This document shows, in pieces, positions 29,293-38,928 of a stretch of 39,501 bases of DNA. Numbering within the stretch: position 1 is the stretch's first letter; every line of letters begins with the position of its first letter. The notes beneath the pieces are model-generated. The model was not told the DNA's origin. It searched no databases and worked only from the letters and a program-made list of their open reading frames with translations. This DNA is from Cyanobacteria bacterium QS_8_64_29 (lineage in GTDB: Bacteria > Cyanobacteriota > Cyanobacteriia > Cyanobacteriales > Rubidibacteraceae): positions 1 through 39,501 of the forward strand of contig PXQH01000066.1 of NCBI GenBank assembly GCA_003022125.1. Reading direction: 5' to 3'. The position numbers and the translations under genes are program-made.

Positions 29293-30176
29293 GCTGCCCC
29301 GTCTGTCGGCTCGCGCTTGCGCGCGACGCGCAGCTTGGCCGAACGGGCGCGCGGGTTGCGGTCCCGTTCGGCGCTTGCCGGCGTTAAGGGCTTTTTCGTC
29401 TCGACGGCTAGGCTGGGGTCGGCCCGCAGCTGGTTCTTGACGCGGCGGTCCTCGAGGCTGTGGAAGCTGACGATCGCCAACCGGGCGCCCGGGCGCAGCC
29501 AGCCGCTGGCTCGCTGCAGGAAGGCCTCCAGCGATCGCAGCTCGTCGTTGACGGCAATGCGCAGCGCTTGGAAGCTGCGCGTGGCGGGATGAATGCGATG
29601 GTCCCGGCCGGCCCCGCGCGCGATAGCGGCAGCCAGCGCCGTGGTGGTGGCAAACGGTCGCTCGCGAACGATGCGCCGCGCGATGCGCCGCGCCCGCCGC
29701 TCTTCGCCGCAGTCGTAGAGCAAATCGGCTAGGGCGCGCTCGCTCCAGCCGTTGACAATGTCGGCGGCCCTCAGTGCCTGCTGCCGGTCCATGCGCATAT
29801 CCAGCGGGGCTTCGGCCCGGAAGCTAAACCCGCGCTCGGGGGCATCCAACTGGGCCGAGCTCGCCCCCAGATCGGCCACGATGCCGTCAAAGCGGGCTTC
29901 GCCCGGATCGAAGGTAGCGAAATTGCCGTGCCAAAAGTGCACTCGCTCCCCGTAGGGCACCAAGCGCGCGCGCGCGGCGGCCAGGGCGCTATCATCGCGA
30001 TCCAGGGCCGTGAGGTGCCCGTTGGGCGCTACCTCGAGCAGTTGCTGGGCGTGTCCTCCGCTCCCCACAGTGGCATCGAGATAGTGCCCGCCCGCATGCG
30101 GGTTGAGGTAGGCCACAACTTCGGCGGCCAGTACGGGAACGTGGCTGGGGGATTGCGAGAGCGCCATGGGCGGCAT
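29289..30176 (-). CDS. rsmH: 16S rRNA (cytosine-1402-N4)-methyltransferase
   Basis: Formerly MraW. Transfers methyl from S-adenosylmethionine to N4 of C1402 in the 16S P-site region. The protein is 295 residues, with HVPVLAAEVVAYLNP at the start, the SAM-binding DATVGSGGHAQQLL (about 34-47), VADLGASSAQLD, and the family motifs RGFSFRAEAPLDMRMD and FHSLEDRRVKNQL. The C-terminus is basic. The first ATG is used; an ATG three codons later is equally possible. It is not in a division and cell wall (dcw) cluster here, as is usual in cyanobacteria. Its 3' end overlaps the histidine kinase gene by 4 bases. Confidence 0.95.
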   Translation of the reverse strand: MPPMALSQSPSHVPVLAAEVVAYLNPHAGGHYLDATVGSGGHAQQLLEVAPNGHLTALDRDDSALAAARARLVPYGERVHFWHGNFATFDPGEARFDGIVADLGASSAQLDAPERGFSFRAEAPLDMRMDRQQALRAADIVNGWSERALADLLYDCGEERRARRIARRIVRERPFATTTALAAAIARGAGRDHRIHPATRSFQALRIAVNDELRSLEAFLQRASGWLRPGARLAIVSFHSLEDRRVKNQLRADPSLAVETKKPLTPASAERDRNPRARSAKLRVARKREPTDGAA

Positions 30177-30300
30177 CCAACGGGGGGCTGCCGGTGCCTA
30201 GGATAGGGCGCTGCCGCCGCTGCCGTTGCAGCTGGCGGATGCCAGAATGGAGGTTGCCCCGCCCAGCGCTGGTGGCATCGACGGCGGAGTTGAGTTCCTT

Positions 30301-31485
30301 ATGGCACGCATCGAGACCCGAACCGAGCCCATGGTGCTCAACATGGGCCCCCACCACCCCTCGACGCACGGGGTGCTGCGCCTCATCGTCACGCTCGATG
30401 GTGAGGATGTTGTCGATTGCGAGCCTGTCATCGGCTACCTCCATCGCGGCATGGAGAAGATTGCCGAGAACCGCACTAACATCATGTACGTCCCCTACGT
30501 CAGCCGCTGGGACTACGCGGCGGGGATGTTCAACGAGGCCGTTACGGTCAATGCCCCCGAGCAACTGGCGGACATTGAGGTCCCGCGGCGGGCCCAATAC
30601 ATCCGCGCCATCATGCTGGAGCTCAACCGCATCGCCAACCACCTCCTGTGGTTGGGCCCGTTCATGGCCGATTTGGGCGTCCAGACGCCCTTTTTCTACA
30701 TCTTCCGCGAGCGGGAGATGATCTACGACCTGTGGGAAGCGGCCTCCGGGCAGCGGCTGATCAACAACAACTACTTCCGCATTGGCGGGGTGGCAGTGGA
30801 TCTGCCCTACGGCTGGATCGATAAGTGCATCGATTTTTGCGACTACATCGACGACAAGATTGACGAGTACGGGCGCCTAATTACGGACAACCCCATCTTT
30901 CGCCGCCGCGTGGAAGGCGTGGGCACCATCAGCCGCGACGAGGCTATCAACTGGTCTCTATCCGGTCCCACGCTGCGCGCCTCCGGCGTGAACTGGGACT
31001 TGCGCAAGGTGGACCACTACGAGTGCTACGATGACTTCGACTGGGAAGTGCAGTGGGAAACCAGCGGCGACTGCCTGGCCCGTTACCTGGTGCGCATCCG
31101 CGAGATGCGCGAGTCAGTCAAAATCATCCGCCAGGCCTGCGAAAACATTCCGGGCGGTCCCTACGAAAACCTAGAAGCCCGGCGCATGGCTGAGGGCAAA
31201 AAGTCCCAGTGGAACGACTTTGACTACCAATACGTGGCCAAAAAAATCCCGCCCACGTTCAAAATCCCTGAGGGCGAGCACTACGTCCGCTTAGAGAGCG
31301 GCAAAGGCGAGCTCGGGATCTTTTTGGTGGGCTACGACAATGTCTTCCCCTGGCGCTGGAAGATCCGCGCGGCCGATTTCAACAACCTGCAAATCCTGCC
31401 CCAACTGCTGCAGGGGGTCAAAGTGGCCGACATTGTCGCGATCCTGGGGAGCATCGATATTATTATGGGCTCGGTGGATCGCTAG
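30301..31485 (+). CDS. ndhH: NAD(P)H-quinone oxidoreductase subunit H
   Basis: The 49-kDa-type peripheral-arm subunit of cyanobacterial NDH-1, 394 residues, exactly the usual length. The complex moves electrons from ferredoxin to plastoquinone in respiration and cyclic electron flow and resides on the thylakoid membrane. The start [20 protein letters not shown] is canonical and rejects a 25-codon upstream extension. Other signatures are [26 protein letters not shown] and the C-terminal [14 protein letters not shown]. The Ni-ligand cysteines of related hydrogenases are absent, as expected. GGAG lies 11 bases before the ATG, a slightly long spacing. The last 23 bases overlap the convergent CPA2 antiporter gene. 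Confidence 0.97.
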   Translation: MARIETRTEPMVLNMGPHHPSTHGVLRLIVTLDGEDVVDCEPVIGYLHRGMEKIAENRTNIMYVPYVSRWDYAAGMFNEAVTVNAPEQLADIEVPRRAQYIRAIMLELNRIANHLLWLGPFMADLGVQTPFFYIFREREMIYDLWEAASGQRLINNNYFRIGGVAVDLPYGWIDKCIDFCDYIDDKIDEYGRLITDNPIFRRRVEGVGTISRDEAINWSLSGPTLRASGVNWDLRKVDHYECYDDFDWEVQWETSGDCLARYLVRIREMRESVKIIRQACENIPGGPYENLEARRMAEGKKSQWNDFDYQYVAKKIPPTFKIPEGEHYVRLESGKGELGIFLVGYDNVFPWRWKIRAADFNNLQILPQLLQGVKVADIVAILGSIDIIMGSVDR

Positions 31486-33757
31486 GCGCTGCCGGCGAGG
31501 GCTGCGGCCCTGCGACCCAATCGGCTTGGAACTGGGCCAGTTGCTGGAGGTCGCCGCACAGTAGCAGCCGATCCCCCGCCCGGAGGCGGGCGTCGCCGCC
31601 GGGGAAGCGCACGAACTGGTTGCCACGCCGGATGGCCTGACAGTGGAGCGCGTAGCGGCGGCGCAGATCCAGCTCGCCCAGCGCTTGCTCATCTAGAGCG
31701 CTCCCCTCGGCTGGCAGTGCGACCCACTGGCAGGTCGGTGCCTCGCTTTGGGGCAACCCCGTCTCGCCGGCTAGCAAGCGCTGGCAAGCTTCGAGCTCCT
31801 TGGTTTGGCCCACCACCAGCAGGCGGTCCTGCGGGTGCAGGGCGGTCTGGGCAGTGGGATAATCAATTTCCTGGCCCTGGGCGCGCTGGATGGCCATGAT
31901 GCTGGCGCCGGTGAGGCGGCGCAGGTCGATGGCATCCAGCGTCATCCCCGCCAGCGGCGAATCGGGCGGCATGGCGATCCACTTGCCGTTCATCTGTTGG
32001 GCGGTGGCGCGCAGCTCGCGCGCAACGCGCGCATCGGCTGGTTCCGAGCGTAGGGACTGGTAGCGAGTGGCGCGGATCTGGCGGATTTCTTCCCCAAATT
32101 CCGCTGAGTCTACGCCCATCCGCTGCAGCACGTGGGCCGAGAGTTCCAAGCTAGCTTCGAACTCGGGCTGCACCACCTCGCGCGCGCCGAGCTGGTACAG
32201 GCTCTCGATATCGCGATCGGTACTGGCCCGCACGACCACATCCAACTCGGGATTGAGCTCCAGGCTGCGCTTGAGGCACAGGCGCGCGCTCATGGCATCC
32301 GGCAAGGCGATCGCCATGCTGCGCGCTCGGTCAACGCCAGCTGCCTCCAAAACGGGGATGCTGACCGCGTTGCCGTAGACGTAGGGAAGCTGGCGTTCGC
32401 GCAGCCACTGGATGGCGATCTCGGACTGGTCGATAGCAATTGCCGGATAGCCGCGCTTGCACAGCAGGCGCACCAAAATCTTGCCCATGCTGCCGCAGCC
32501 GCAAACGACAATGGGGTTGCCCGCGGGCGCGCCGTCCGAGCTAGCGGGGGCGTTCGGCTCCCTCAGATAGGGCTGCAGCCAACGGATGCCCTTCAACCCA
32601 GCCAATACCTTGGGCACTAACTGCAGCACCAGCGGCGTCACCAGCAGCGTTACGGCGCTGGTTCCCAGCACCAGCAGATAGACGGGGCGCTCGATCAGCC
32701 CCAGCGACAGGCCCTCGCTGGCCAGGACGAACGAAAACTCGCCGATTTGGGCCAGTCCTAAACCAGTCAGGATGGCCGTCCGCCAGCTGTAGCCGAATCC
32801 GCGCACCAGCGGGATGCCGATCGCGGCTTTGACCGCGATCGCCAGCGCCACCAAGCCTAGAATGAGCCCGGCATTTTGCCACAGAAACACCGGGTCGATC
32901 AGCATGCCCACGGCGGCGAAAAACAGCGCCGAGAACACATCGCGCAGCGGCTCGACGTAGGCCAGGGTTTGGTCGGCGTACTCTACCTCCGAGATGGTCA
33001 GCCCTGCCACAAAAGCCCCCATCTCGATGGAGAGCCCCAGATAGTCGGTGAGCAAGGCAACGCTCAAGCACAAGCTCACCACCGCCAGCAGGAACAGCTC
33101 GCGGCTCTCGGTTTGGGCCACCAGGCGCAACAGGCGCGGAATGACCCATACCCCAAACGCCACAGCCCCACCGGCAAAGGCAGCCAGCGACAGCAGCGAC
33201 TTCGCGATCGCCGCTCCCAGTGCCGGCCCCGATGGGGCGATCACCGGCAGGACGGCCAGCATGACTCCCAGCGCCAGATCCTGGACGATCAAAATGCCCA
33301 GCATGACCTGGCCGTGCGGGGCATCAGTCTCGTTGCGTGCCATGAGGGTCTTGAGCACCACTGCCGTGGAGGACAGCGACAGGATGGCGCCCAGCAAGAT
33401 CCCCTGAGCGGGCGAGCTCGCCCAGCCGGCCAGGACGGTTATGCCGGCGGTGACTGCCACCATCAGCCCGATTTGCAAGGCGCCGCCGCCCAGGGCAATG
33501 TTGCGAACGCGCTGGAGCTCGGCCAGCGAGAACTCCACCCCCAGCGCAAACAGCAAAAACGCCACTCCCATTTGGGCCAGCGTTTCCACTTGCCCGAGCT
33601 CCCGGATCAGACCGATGCCAGTGGGGCCGACGACCGTCCCGCCCAGCAAGTACCCCAGCAGAGCGGGCTGGCGCAGCCGTGCGGCCAGCGTTCCGCCCAT
33701 GCCGGCAGCAACCAGAACCAGGACGATATCGGCGATGAGGCGAAAGTCTTCTTCCAA
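31463..33757 (-). CDS. CPA2-family cation:proton antiporter with RCK/TrkA domains (KefB/NapA type)
   Basis: Membrane antiporter of 764 residues. About 12 helices (residues 1-385) form the Na+/H+ exchanger fold, with [31 protein letters not shown] and the characteristic [14 protein letters not shown] Rossmann-type RCK-N/TrkA-N domain follows (about 415-530, [20 protein letters not shown]), then two TrkA-C-like segments (about 590-660 and 680-750, the latter with [17 protein letters not shown]). Such proteins exchange K+ or Na+ for H+ under control of ligands at the RCK domain. The start is TTG (33757) without a clear ribosome-binding site. It is the second gene of a two-antiporter operon, 36 bases after the CPA1 gene. 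Confidence 0.92.
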   Translation of the reverse strand: MEEDFRLIADIVLVLVAAGMGGTLAARLRQPALLGYLLGGTVVGPTGIGLIRELGQVETLAQMGVAFLLFALGVEFSLAELQRVRNIALGGGALQIGLMVAVTAGITVLAGWASSPAQGILLGAILSLSSTAVVLKTLMARNETDAPHGQVMLGILIVQDLALGVMLAVLPVIAPSGPALGAAIAKSLLSLAAFAGGAVAFGVWVIPRLLRLVAQTESRELFLLAVVSLCLSVALLTDYLGLSIEMGAFVAGLTISEVEYADQTLAYVEPLRDVFSALFFAAVGMLIDPVFLWQNAGLILGLVALAIAVKAAIGIPLVRGFGYSWRTAILTGLGLAQIGEFSFVLASEGLSLGLIERPVYLLVLGTSAVTLLVTPLVLQLVPKVLAGLKGIRWLQPYLREPNAPASSDGAPAGNPIVVCGCGSMGKILVRLLCKRGYPAIAIDQSEIAIQWLRERQLPYVYGNAVSIPVLEAAGVDRARSMAIALPDAMSARLCLKRSLELNPELDVVVRASTDRDIESLYQLGAREVVQPEFEASLELSAHVLQRMGVDSAEFGEEIRQIRATRYQSLRSEPADARVARELRATAQQMNGKWIAMPPDSPLAGMTLDAIDLRRLTGASIMAIQRAQGQEIDYPTAQTALHPQDRLLVVGQTKELEACQRLLAGETGLPQSEAPTCQWVALPAEGSALDEQALGELDLRRRYALHCQAIRRGNQFVRFPGGDARLRAGDRLLLCGDLQQLAQFQADWVAGPQPSPAAPSDPPSP

Positions 33758-33793
33758 GGCGAACGGGAAACAGTTGCGGCTCAGGCAGGCGCG

Positions 33794-35749
33794 CTAGCGC
33801 GATTCAAACGCCTCAGTCGCGTTCGCCGGCACCTCGCTCGCTTGCGGGGCTGCCAACATGGCAAGCTCGCGCATGGGCGGGACTGTTGCCACCAGCGACT
33901 GAGCCTCGCCGGCGTGCGCTTGGGCCGCTCGGTCGGCCAGCTGGGACTGAGGCTCGCACAGCGCGCAGACAACCCGGTCGCCGGGCTGCCAAGTTTCGTA
34001 GGCGCGCGCCACTTGCAAGCGACCTTGCCGCTCAAGTGCCAGCGGCACGAGCGCCCCCGTGTCGATCGCGGCCTGCAGGTAGGTTTGCTGGTAGCTAAAG
34101 CTGGCCACTTGCAGGCTCGCCTCAACCAGCTTAACGTCACCCTGCCGAACGTACTGGTTCCAGGTTTTGAGCGCTAGCTCGGGCGCTAGCGCCTGTTGGA
34201 ACCGGCTGGGGCTGGTTTCGGGCTCGCCCAGCGCTGACGGAAAGACCCCCAGCACGCGCGGTGGCTCGAACTCCTCTTCAGCGCGATGCGCCAAGACGTA
34301 GTTGACCTCGCCGTTGGTGGTCATGGCCAAAAACGTCCCCATGCGATCCAGCCCGGCTTCCTCCAGCGTCTGGGCGTGCATGGCGTTTTTGAAAACCACC
34401 TGCAGGTCTTCGCGCTCGGCTTCGCGCACGGCCTGGGCGTTGGTGTCAATGAGGGCGACGGGCTCGCTGCGCTGCCGGAACAAGCGCGCGATCGTCCGGG
34501 CCAGCGGATTGGATCCCACAATGACCGCCCCGGTGCGGTCGTGGGCGTTGACCCGCAGCAAGTTGGCGACCCACTGCGCCGTTAGGCCCTGCAGCACCAC
34601 CGTCACCATGATGGTTAAAAACACCAAGGCCTTGACCGACTCGCCACCGCTGATGCCGTTGTTGGCCAGCACAATGGCAAACAGCGAGGCCACCGACGCC
34701 GAGACGATGCCTTTGGGGCCAATCCAGCTAATAAACAGCTTCTGGCGCCAGTTCAGCCCGCTGTTCCAGGTGCAAACCCAGATATTGAGCGGCCGTACCG
34801 CCACCATCAACGCCAGTACGGTCAGCAGGCCGCCCCACCCCAGTGCCAGCATTTGCGCCAGCGACAGGTCGGCCGCCAGCAGCACGAACAGCACCGATAC
34901 CGCCAGCACGGTGAGCTGGTTTTGGAAGCGCCGCAGCAACCGCTGTTGCGGCACGGATGCCGTGCTCAGCACGATGCCGGCGATCGCGGTCGCCATGAGC
35001 CCGGCTTCGTCCTCGATGGCCTGGGCGATGCTGTAGAGCCCCCACACCCCAGCCAGCACCACCAAGTTTTTGAGGTTTTCATCCAGGGCAGTGGCGCGCC
35101 GCAGGAAGCTGCCCAGGGCCCAGCCGCCTGCCGCGCCCACGGCAGCGCCTACGCCCAGCCGCGCGGCCATCTCGCTCAGCAGCGTTGCCAGATCGGGGTT
35201 GTCACTGAGGATGAAGTTGAGGACCAAAAGCGCCAGAATGGCCCCAACTGGGTCGATGAGGACGCCCTCACCCTCCAGCAGCGTGGCGATGGGGCGATCA
35301 ACGCGCACCTGGCGCAGCAGCGGGGTAATGACGGTAGGACCGGTTACCACCACCAGCGCCGCGTACAAAAACGCCAGGTCCCACGGCAACCCGGCCAAGT
35401 AGTGCGCGGCCATGGCTCCACCCAACAGCGAAATGGCCGTGCCGATGGTGACCAAATTGCGCAGGCTGTTGGACAGATGCCCCAAAGCCCGCAGATCCAG
35501 CGATAGGCCACCTTCAAACAGAATGATGGCCACCGAGAGCGAGACCAGCGCCTCCAACCCGTCGCCCAGATGGTGCGGCTCGATCAGGCCCAGGCCATCT
35601 CGGCCCAGCCCGATGCCAAACAGCAGCAAAAACACGATGCCGGGCACGCGCAGGTAGCGCCCCAACACTTGCGCCCCAACGCCTGCCACGGCAGTGACGG
35701 CCATTAGGGTAGTGAGATCCAGATCGACCGGTAGCTTCCAGGCAGTCAT
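33794..35749 (-). CDS. CPA1-family (NhaP-type) Na+(K+)/H+ antiporter with TrkA-N domain
   Basis: Membrane antiporter of 651 residues with about 12 helices (residues 15-410). Motifs include VPGIVFLLLFGIGLG, VSLSVAIILFEGGLSLD, VVTGPTVITPLLR and the transport-site region EGEGVLIDPVGAILA, which identify CPA1/NhaP. FISWIGPKGIVSASVASLFA corresponds to the conserved late helix. A cytosolic TrkA-N/RCK-like domain (about 415-530, VIVGSNPLARTIARLF) is followed by a C-terminal region that may be a TrkA-C fold. The ATG at 35749 is used. It precedes the CPA2 antiporter on the same strand by 36 bases, so the pair is likely one transcript. Confidence 0.92.
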   Translation of the reverse strand: MTAWKLPVDLDLTTLMAVTAVAGVGAQVLGRYLRVPGIVFLLLFGIGLGRDGLGLIEPHHLGDGLEALVSLSVAIILFEGGLSLDLRALGHLSNSLRNLVTIGTAISLLGGAMAAHYLAGLPWDLAFLYAALVVVTGPTVITPLLRQVRVDRPIATLLEGEGVLIDPVGAILALLVLNFILSDNPDLATLLSEMAARLGVGAAVGAAGGWALGSFLRRATALDENLKNLVVLAGVWGLYSIAQAIEDEAGLMATAIAGIVLSTASVPQQRLLRRFQNQLTVLAVSVLFVLLAADLSLAQMLALGWGGLLTVLALMVAVRPLNIWVCTWNSGLNWRQKLFISWIGPKGIVSASVASLFAIVLANNGISGGESVKALVFLTIMVTVVLQGLTAQWVANLLRVNAHDRTGAVIVGSNPLARTIARLFRQRSEPVALIDTNAQAVREAEREDLQVVFKNAMHAQTLEEAGLDRMGTFLAMTTNGEVNYVLAHRAEEEFEPPRVLGVFPSALGEPETSPSRFQQALAPELALKTWNQYVRQGDVKLVEASLQVASFSYQQTYLQAAIDTGALVPLALERQGRLQVARAYETWQPGDRVVCALCEPQSQLADRAAQAHAGEAQSLVATVPPMRELAMLAAPQASEVPANATEAFESR

Positions 35750-35830
35750 GACGGGCAGCAGTGCGGGGGGCTAACGCTCAACTTAAACGAGGGGAGGTCC
35801 CCGCGGCCACCCGGGCAGCGGGCGTAGGGG

Positions 35831-37451
35831 CTACCAGCTCACCTGCCCCGCCAGCTCGCGGGTCGTTGCCGGGCCGATCCCTGAGACCCGCTCCAAATCG
35901 GCCAGCGAGTCGAAGGGACGCTTTTGGCGGGCGGCGATGATCCGCTCGGCCAGCACCGGGCCGATGCCGGGTAGCGCGGCCAGCTCGGCTGGGGGGGCGC
36001 ATTGAGGTTGACGGGCGCTCCAGACGCCGCCGGGCTGGCGGGAGTTTCGAGGCGATCCCAGCGCTGCCGCTGGGCCTGGATGCGATCGCCCACGCGGGCC
36101 GGCACGCCCAGCGCAGCCTGGGACCAGAGCCGCTCGAACGCGCGCTGGAAGTGGGCTGTTACCGTTGGGCTCTCGATGGCAATGACGGTTTCGTCGTTGC
36201 TGGCGTTCGCCGCAGCCGACCAGTTGTGCGAGCCGGTAAGGACCGTTCGGCCATCGAGAGTGGCGAATTTGTGGTGGAGCTTGTCGCCTGCGGGCAGCCT
36301 GGGGACGCCGACGGTCTCGATGGGATCCGACCAGGGGCGATTGCTAGCCTCGTAGCTGCAGTCAGTGGCGAGCGCCACGCCCAGCATGTCCAGCCCTTCG
36401 CTGTAGGGCCGAAAGGCAAAGCCCCGGTCGATGAGGGCGCGCACGCGCACGCCCTGCTGGTGCCGCTCGGCTAGGGTATTGGCCAGCCGCTGGGCCGAGA
36501 AGACAAACAGGGCCAGATCCGCCGAATGGGTCGCCGCTGCCAACCAGCGGCGGATGAAGCCGTTGCTACTGTTGGCCCAGGGGTCGCTGGGGGAGGTAGG
36601 CGAGAAACGCACGCTCACCCGAGCCTCGCCCACCTCGACCGTTGCCGGGGAGCGTGCCGGTTTCTGCAAGCCGAACTGACTGTCAGGCTGACCGCCGGGG
36701 CCATCGCCCCACATCAGCTCGAACTCGCGCTCGAAGCGCGCTGCCAGCGCTGGGCTTTGGATCGCCAGCAAATGGTTGGCATTGCCCCGGGTCTGAGGCG
36801 CGTCCCAATTGCCGTGAACGCCACTGAGGGTAAGGTTGGCCGAGGTCACCAGCGTGGTTTCGCCGTCAATGACGGCGAACTTGTGATGCATCAGCCCGCT
36901 ACCGGCCGAGCCGTCGGCCGTGTCGTCGAGTATTGGCACGCCCGCTTGGTGCAGCATGGCAATGGCGTCCCGGCTGGCAACTTCAGCTGAGCTCAGGCGG
37001 CCGTTGCCGTCGCGATCGATAAACGCACGTCCCCGCTGGTAGCGCTCGCGGGATCGCTCGTCGAGCTGCGCAGTTTCGCTGGCCGTCAGGCTGCTCCAGG
37101 CTCGGCTGTAGGTATCGTCCACAATGACGCGCACCTGCACCCCAGCCTGGTGGCGCTCGATCAGCGCGCGCGTCACGCGGGGCAAGCGGAGCGCTTGCAC
37201 GGCCACATCCACGCGGGACTGCGCCGAGGCGATGGCCTCAGTAACAGCCTGCTCCAAGTTGTCCCCTGCGCGGCGAATGTCGCGGTAGGGATCGCGGTAG
37301 TTGGCCCCTTGGGTGCGATTGCGGTTGAAATAGACCGCGATGCTCTAGCCTGAGGCAGCGGCGGCGGTCGCTCAGAGCCTGACTGCTTGGCGCTGCACCC
37401 GCCCAGCAGTGCCAGTAGCACGCCCAGTAGGGCCCAACGCCGCGGCTGCAT
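35831..37451 (-). pseudogene. phospholipase-D-like lipoprotein with EF-hand-like and HhH motifs, two frameshifts
   Basis: Reading three frames in turn restores one protein. It opens with a lipoprotein signal (MQPRRWALLGVLLALLGGC from 37451). A lost base between about 37340 and 37390 separates this from SIAVYFNRNRTQGANYRDPY. The long central frame then holds two PLD HKD motifs, GLMHHKFAVIDG and KLHHKFATLDG, and a calcium-loop-like DRDGNGRLSSAE between them. At C7 (35991-35997, G7 on the plus strand) the frame breaks again. The correct tail AELAALPGIGPVLAERII...GIGPATTRELAGQVSW, a helix-hairpin-helix, ends at the stop at 35831. Intact relatives are common in cyanobacteria and are of unknown substrate. 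Either a decayed gene or two assembly indels. The undisturbed central frame spans 35839-37257. Confidence 0.85.
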
Positions 37452-37506
37452 GGTTTGCTCCTCAAAACCGGCACGCGATCGCGAGCGTTCCCCCATTGCG
37501 GCAATC

Positions 37507-38376
37507 TCAAAACAGGCGAAGCTGCTCGGGCGGTGCCTGGCAGCGCTCCCATGGCAGGGGCGGCACGGGCGCTCCCCAAGCTCCCAACGTGGTATGGAAG
37601 CGGCGGGCGTGATGCGGCGAGCGCGCTTCCACCGGACAGTGCATGAACCAATAAACGCGCGTGCCGGCTTGCAGCCAGTCCCGCAGGCGCTGCGCCCATT
37701 CGGCCCAAAAGGGTTGGTTGAGCGCCGGTTCGGGATGGCTGATGAAGCGCACCAGGCTAAACGGCGCCGTCACGCTAGGCTGCAGCGGCAGTTGCGGCTT
37801 GCGCCGCTCGGCCGCCACTTGCAGGTCGTCGGGACGCTGATAGATGGGCCGCGTATCCAGCAGGACGCGCCCCACGCCAGCCTGTTGCAGCAGCCCGTCC
37901 AAAGCACTGGCATGGGGCTCGACGAACCAATCCGGGTGGCGCACCTCAACCGCTAGCGGCACGTCCCGGCCGGGCAGCTGGGCCAGAAACGCTTCCAAAT
38001 CGGCGCGCGCTTGCGGACTGTAGGCAGGCGGGAGTTGGGCAAAAGTTGGGCCCAGCCGATCGCCGAGGGCCTGCATGCGATCGATGAACTGCCGCGCCCG
38101 GTCCAACTGCGGCACCAACCGGCCCGCATGCGTGATGGCCTGCGGGAGCTTGGGACAGAATGCAAACCCTGGCGGCACCTCGCTCGCCCACCGCGCCAGG
38201 GTGCGCTGGCTGGGAACGGCATAGAAGGTACTGTTGCCCTCAACGGCGCTCAGGCGCTGGCCGTAGAGCCGCAAAAAATCGCTCGAGCGGCTGCCCGATG
38301 GGTATAACGCCCCCACCCATCCCTGGTAGCCCCAAAGGGCGCAGCCCAGATAAAAGCGCATGGGGCTGCTAGCCAT
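37507..38376 (-). CDS. DUF72 family protein
   Basis: Soluble TIM-barrel-like protein of 289 residues. Hallmarks of DUF72 are LGCALWGYQGWVGALYP near the start, the EGNSTFYAVPS motif, FCPKLPQAITH, LAVEVRHPDWF and the late VYWFMHCPVEARSPHHA. The biochemical function of DUF72 is not established; some members are described as possible nucleases or sugar-binding barrels. The ATG at 38376 has AAGG 5 bases upstream and is preferred to a Met five codons later. It lies between the PLD gene and the DUF4282 gene, all on the minus strand. Confidence 0.88.
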   Translation of the reverse strand: MASSPMRFYLGCALWGYQGWVGALYPSGSRSSDFLRLYGQRLSAVEGNSTFYAVPSQRTLARWASEVPPGFAFCPKLPQAITHAGRLVPQLDRARQFIDRMQALGDRLGPTFAQLPPAYSPQARADLEAFLAQLPGRDVPLAVEVRHPDWFVEPHASALDGLLQQAGVGRVLLDTRPIYQRPDDLQVAAERRKPQLPLQPSVTAPFSLVRFISHPEPALNQPFWAEWAQRLRDWLQAGTRVYWFMHCPVEARSPHHARRFHTTLGAWGAPVPPLPWERCQAPPEQLRLF

Positions 38377-38397
38377 GCCGCCTTATAGGCACCGGAT

Positions 38398-38745
38398 TCA
38401 CGCGCTGGTTCCGCCACCAGCGGATGGGGACGACCCGTTGCCCGTATTGCGCGCCATTTGGGCTGTATTGTCCGCAATGCGAAACGCCACCACCACCGTC
38501 TCGAGAACGACGCGCAGGATCAGGATGGAAATAATGAACGTAATGGGCGAGACGATTAGGGCCAATAGCCCGGACTGAAACTCGCTGACAAAGGCATTGA
38601 TGATGTTGGCCAGCGCGGCCAGCGCCCCCACGACAATCCCCATCGAATAGACAATGCCCACCAGTCGCAGGGTGAGAAATTCGCTAAACGAGGGATCGAA
38701 CAGGGACTTTAAAAAGTTAAGAACGACGTTGCGACTCGATTCCAT
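38398..38745 (-). CDS. DUF4282 small membrane protein
   Basis: A 115-residue membrane protein. A short cytosolic start with FLKSLFDPSFSEFLTLRLVG leads to a hydrophobic helix (VGIVYSMGIVVGALAALANII), and a second one follows (LLALIVSPITFIISILILRVV, in two parts). The C-terminus is polar and Gly/Ser-rich. The F-D-x-S-F-x-x-F start followed by two helices is typical of DUF4282, a family of unknown function. It is 21 bases upstream of the DUF72 gene, possibly co-transcribed. Confidence 0.85.
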   Translation of the reverse strand: MESSRNVVLNFLKSLFDPSFSEFLTLRLVGIVYSMGIVVGALAALANIINAFVSEFQSGLLALIVSPITFIISILILRVVLETVVVAFRIADNTAQMARNTGNGSSPSAGGGTSA

Positions 38746-38825
38746 GGCAGCAGCCCCACCAACTAACCTGGGGCAATCCTAACGGATCGTGCCTCGGCAC
38801 CTCGAGCGCGGCCTATCGAATCGGG

Positions 38826-38914
38826 AGAGCGCGAGAGGGCTGTAGGACCCTACCCTCAGCGCTAGCGGGGTAGGGGGATATGGACCCTCTCGCTCTATGC
38901 TAGCTTTTTAGCAT
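38826..38914. repeat. nested palindromes upstream of tnpB
   Basis: Three stems lie in 89 bases. AGAGCG-CG-AGAGGG (38826-38839) pairs with CCCTCTCGCTCT (38885-38896), leaving a CG bulge. Inside it CCCTACCC (38848-38855) pairs perfectly with GGGTAGGG (38868-38875). Directly after, ATGCTA (38897-38902) pairs with TAGCAT (38909-38914). The block sits 14 bases before tnpB. It may be the left end of an IS200/IS605-type element, whose ends carry subterminal palindromes, or a separate palindromic repeat. Confidence 0.65.
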
Positions 38915-38928
38915 GGATTGATGCCTCC

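Noticed and set aside
38918-38922. TTGAT as a transposon-associated motif / insertion site for the tnpB element
   Set aside because: It is only 6 bases before the tnpB start, which leaves no room for a left end. The match of five bases is likely chance.
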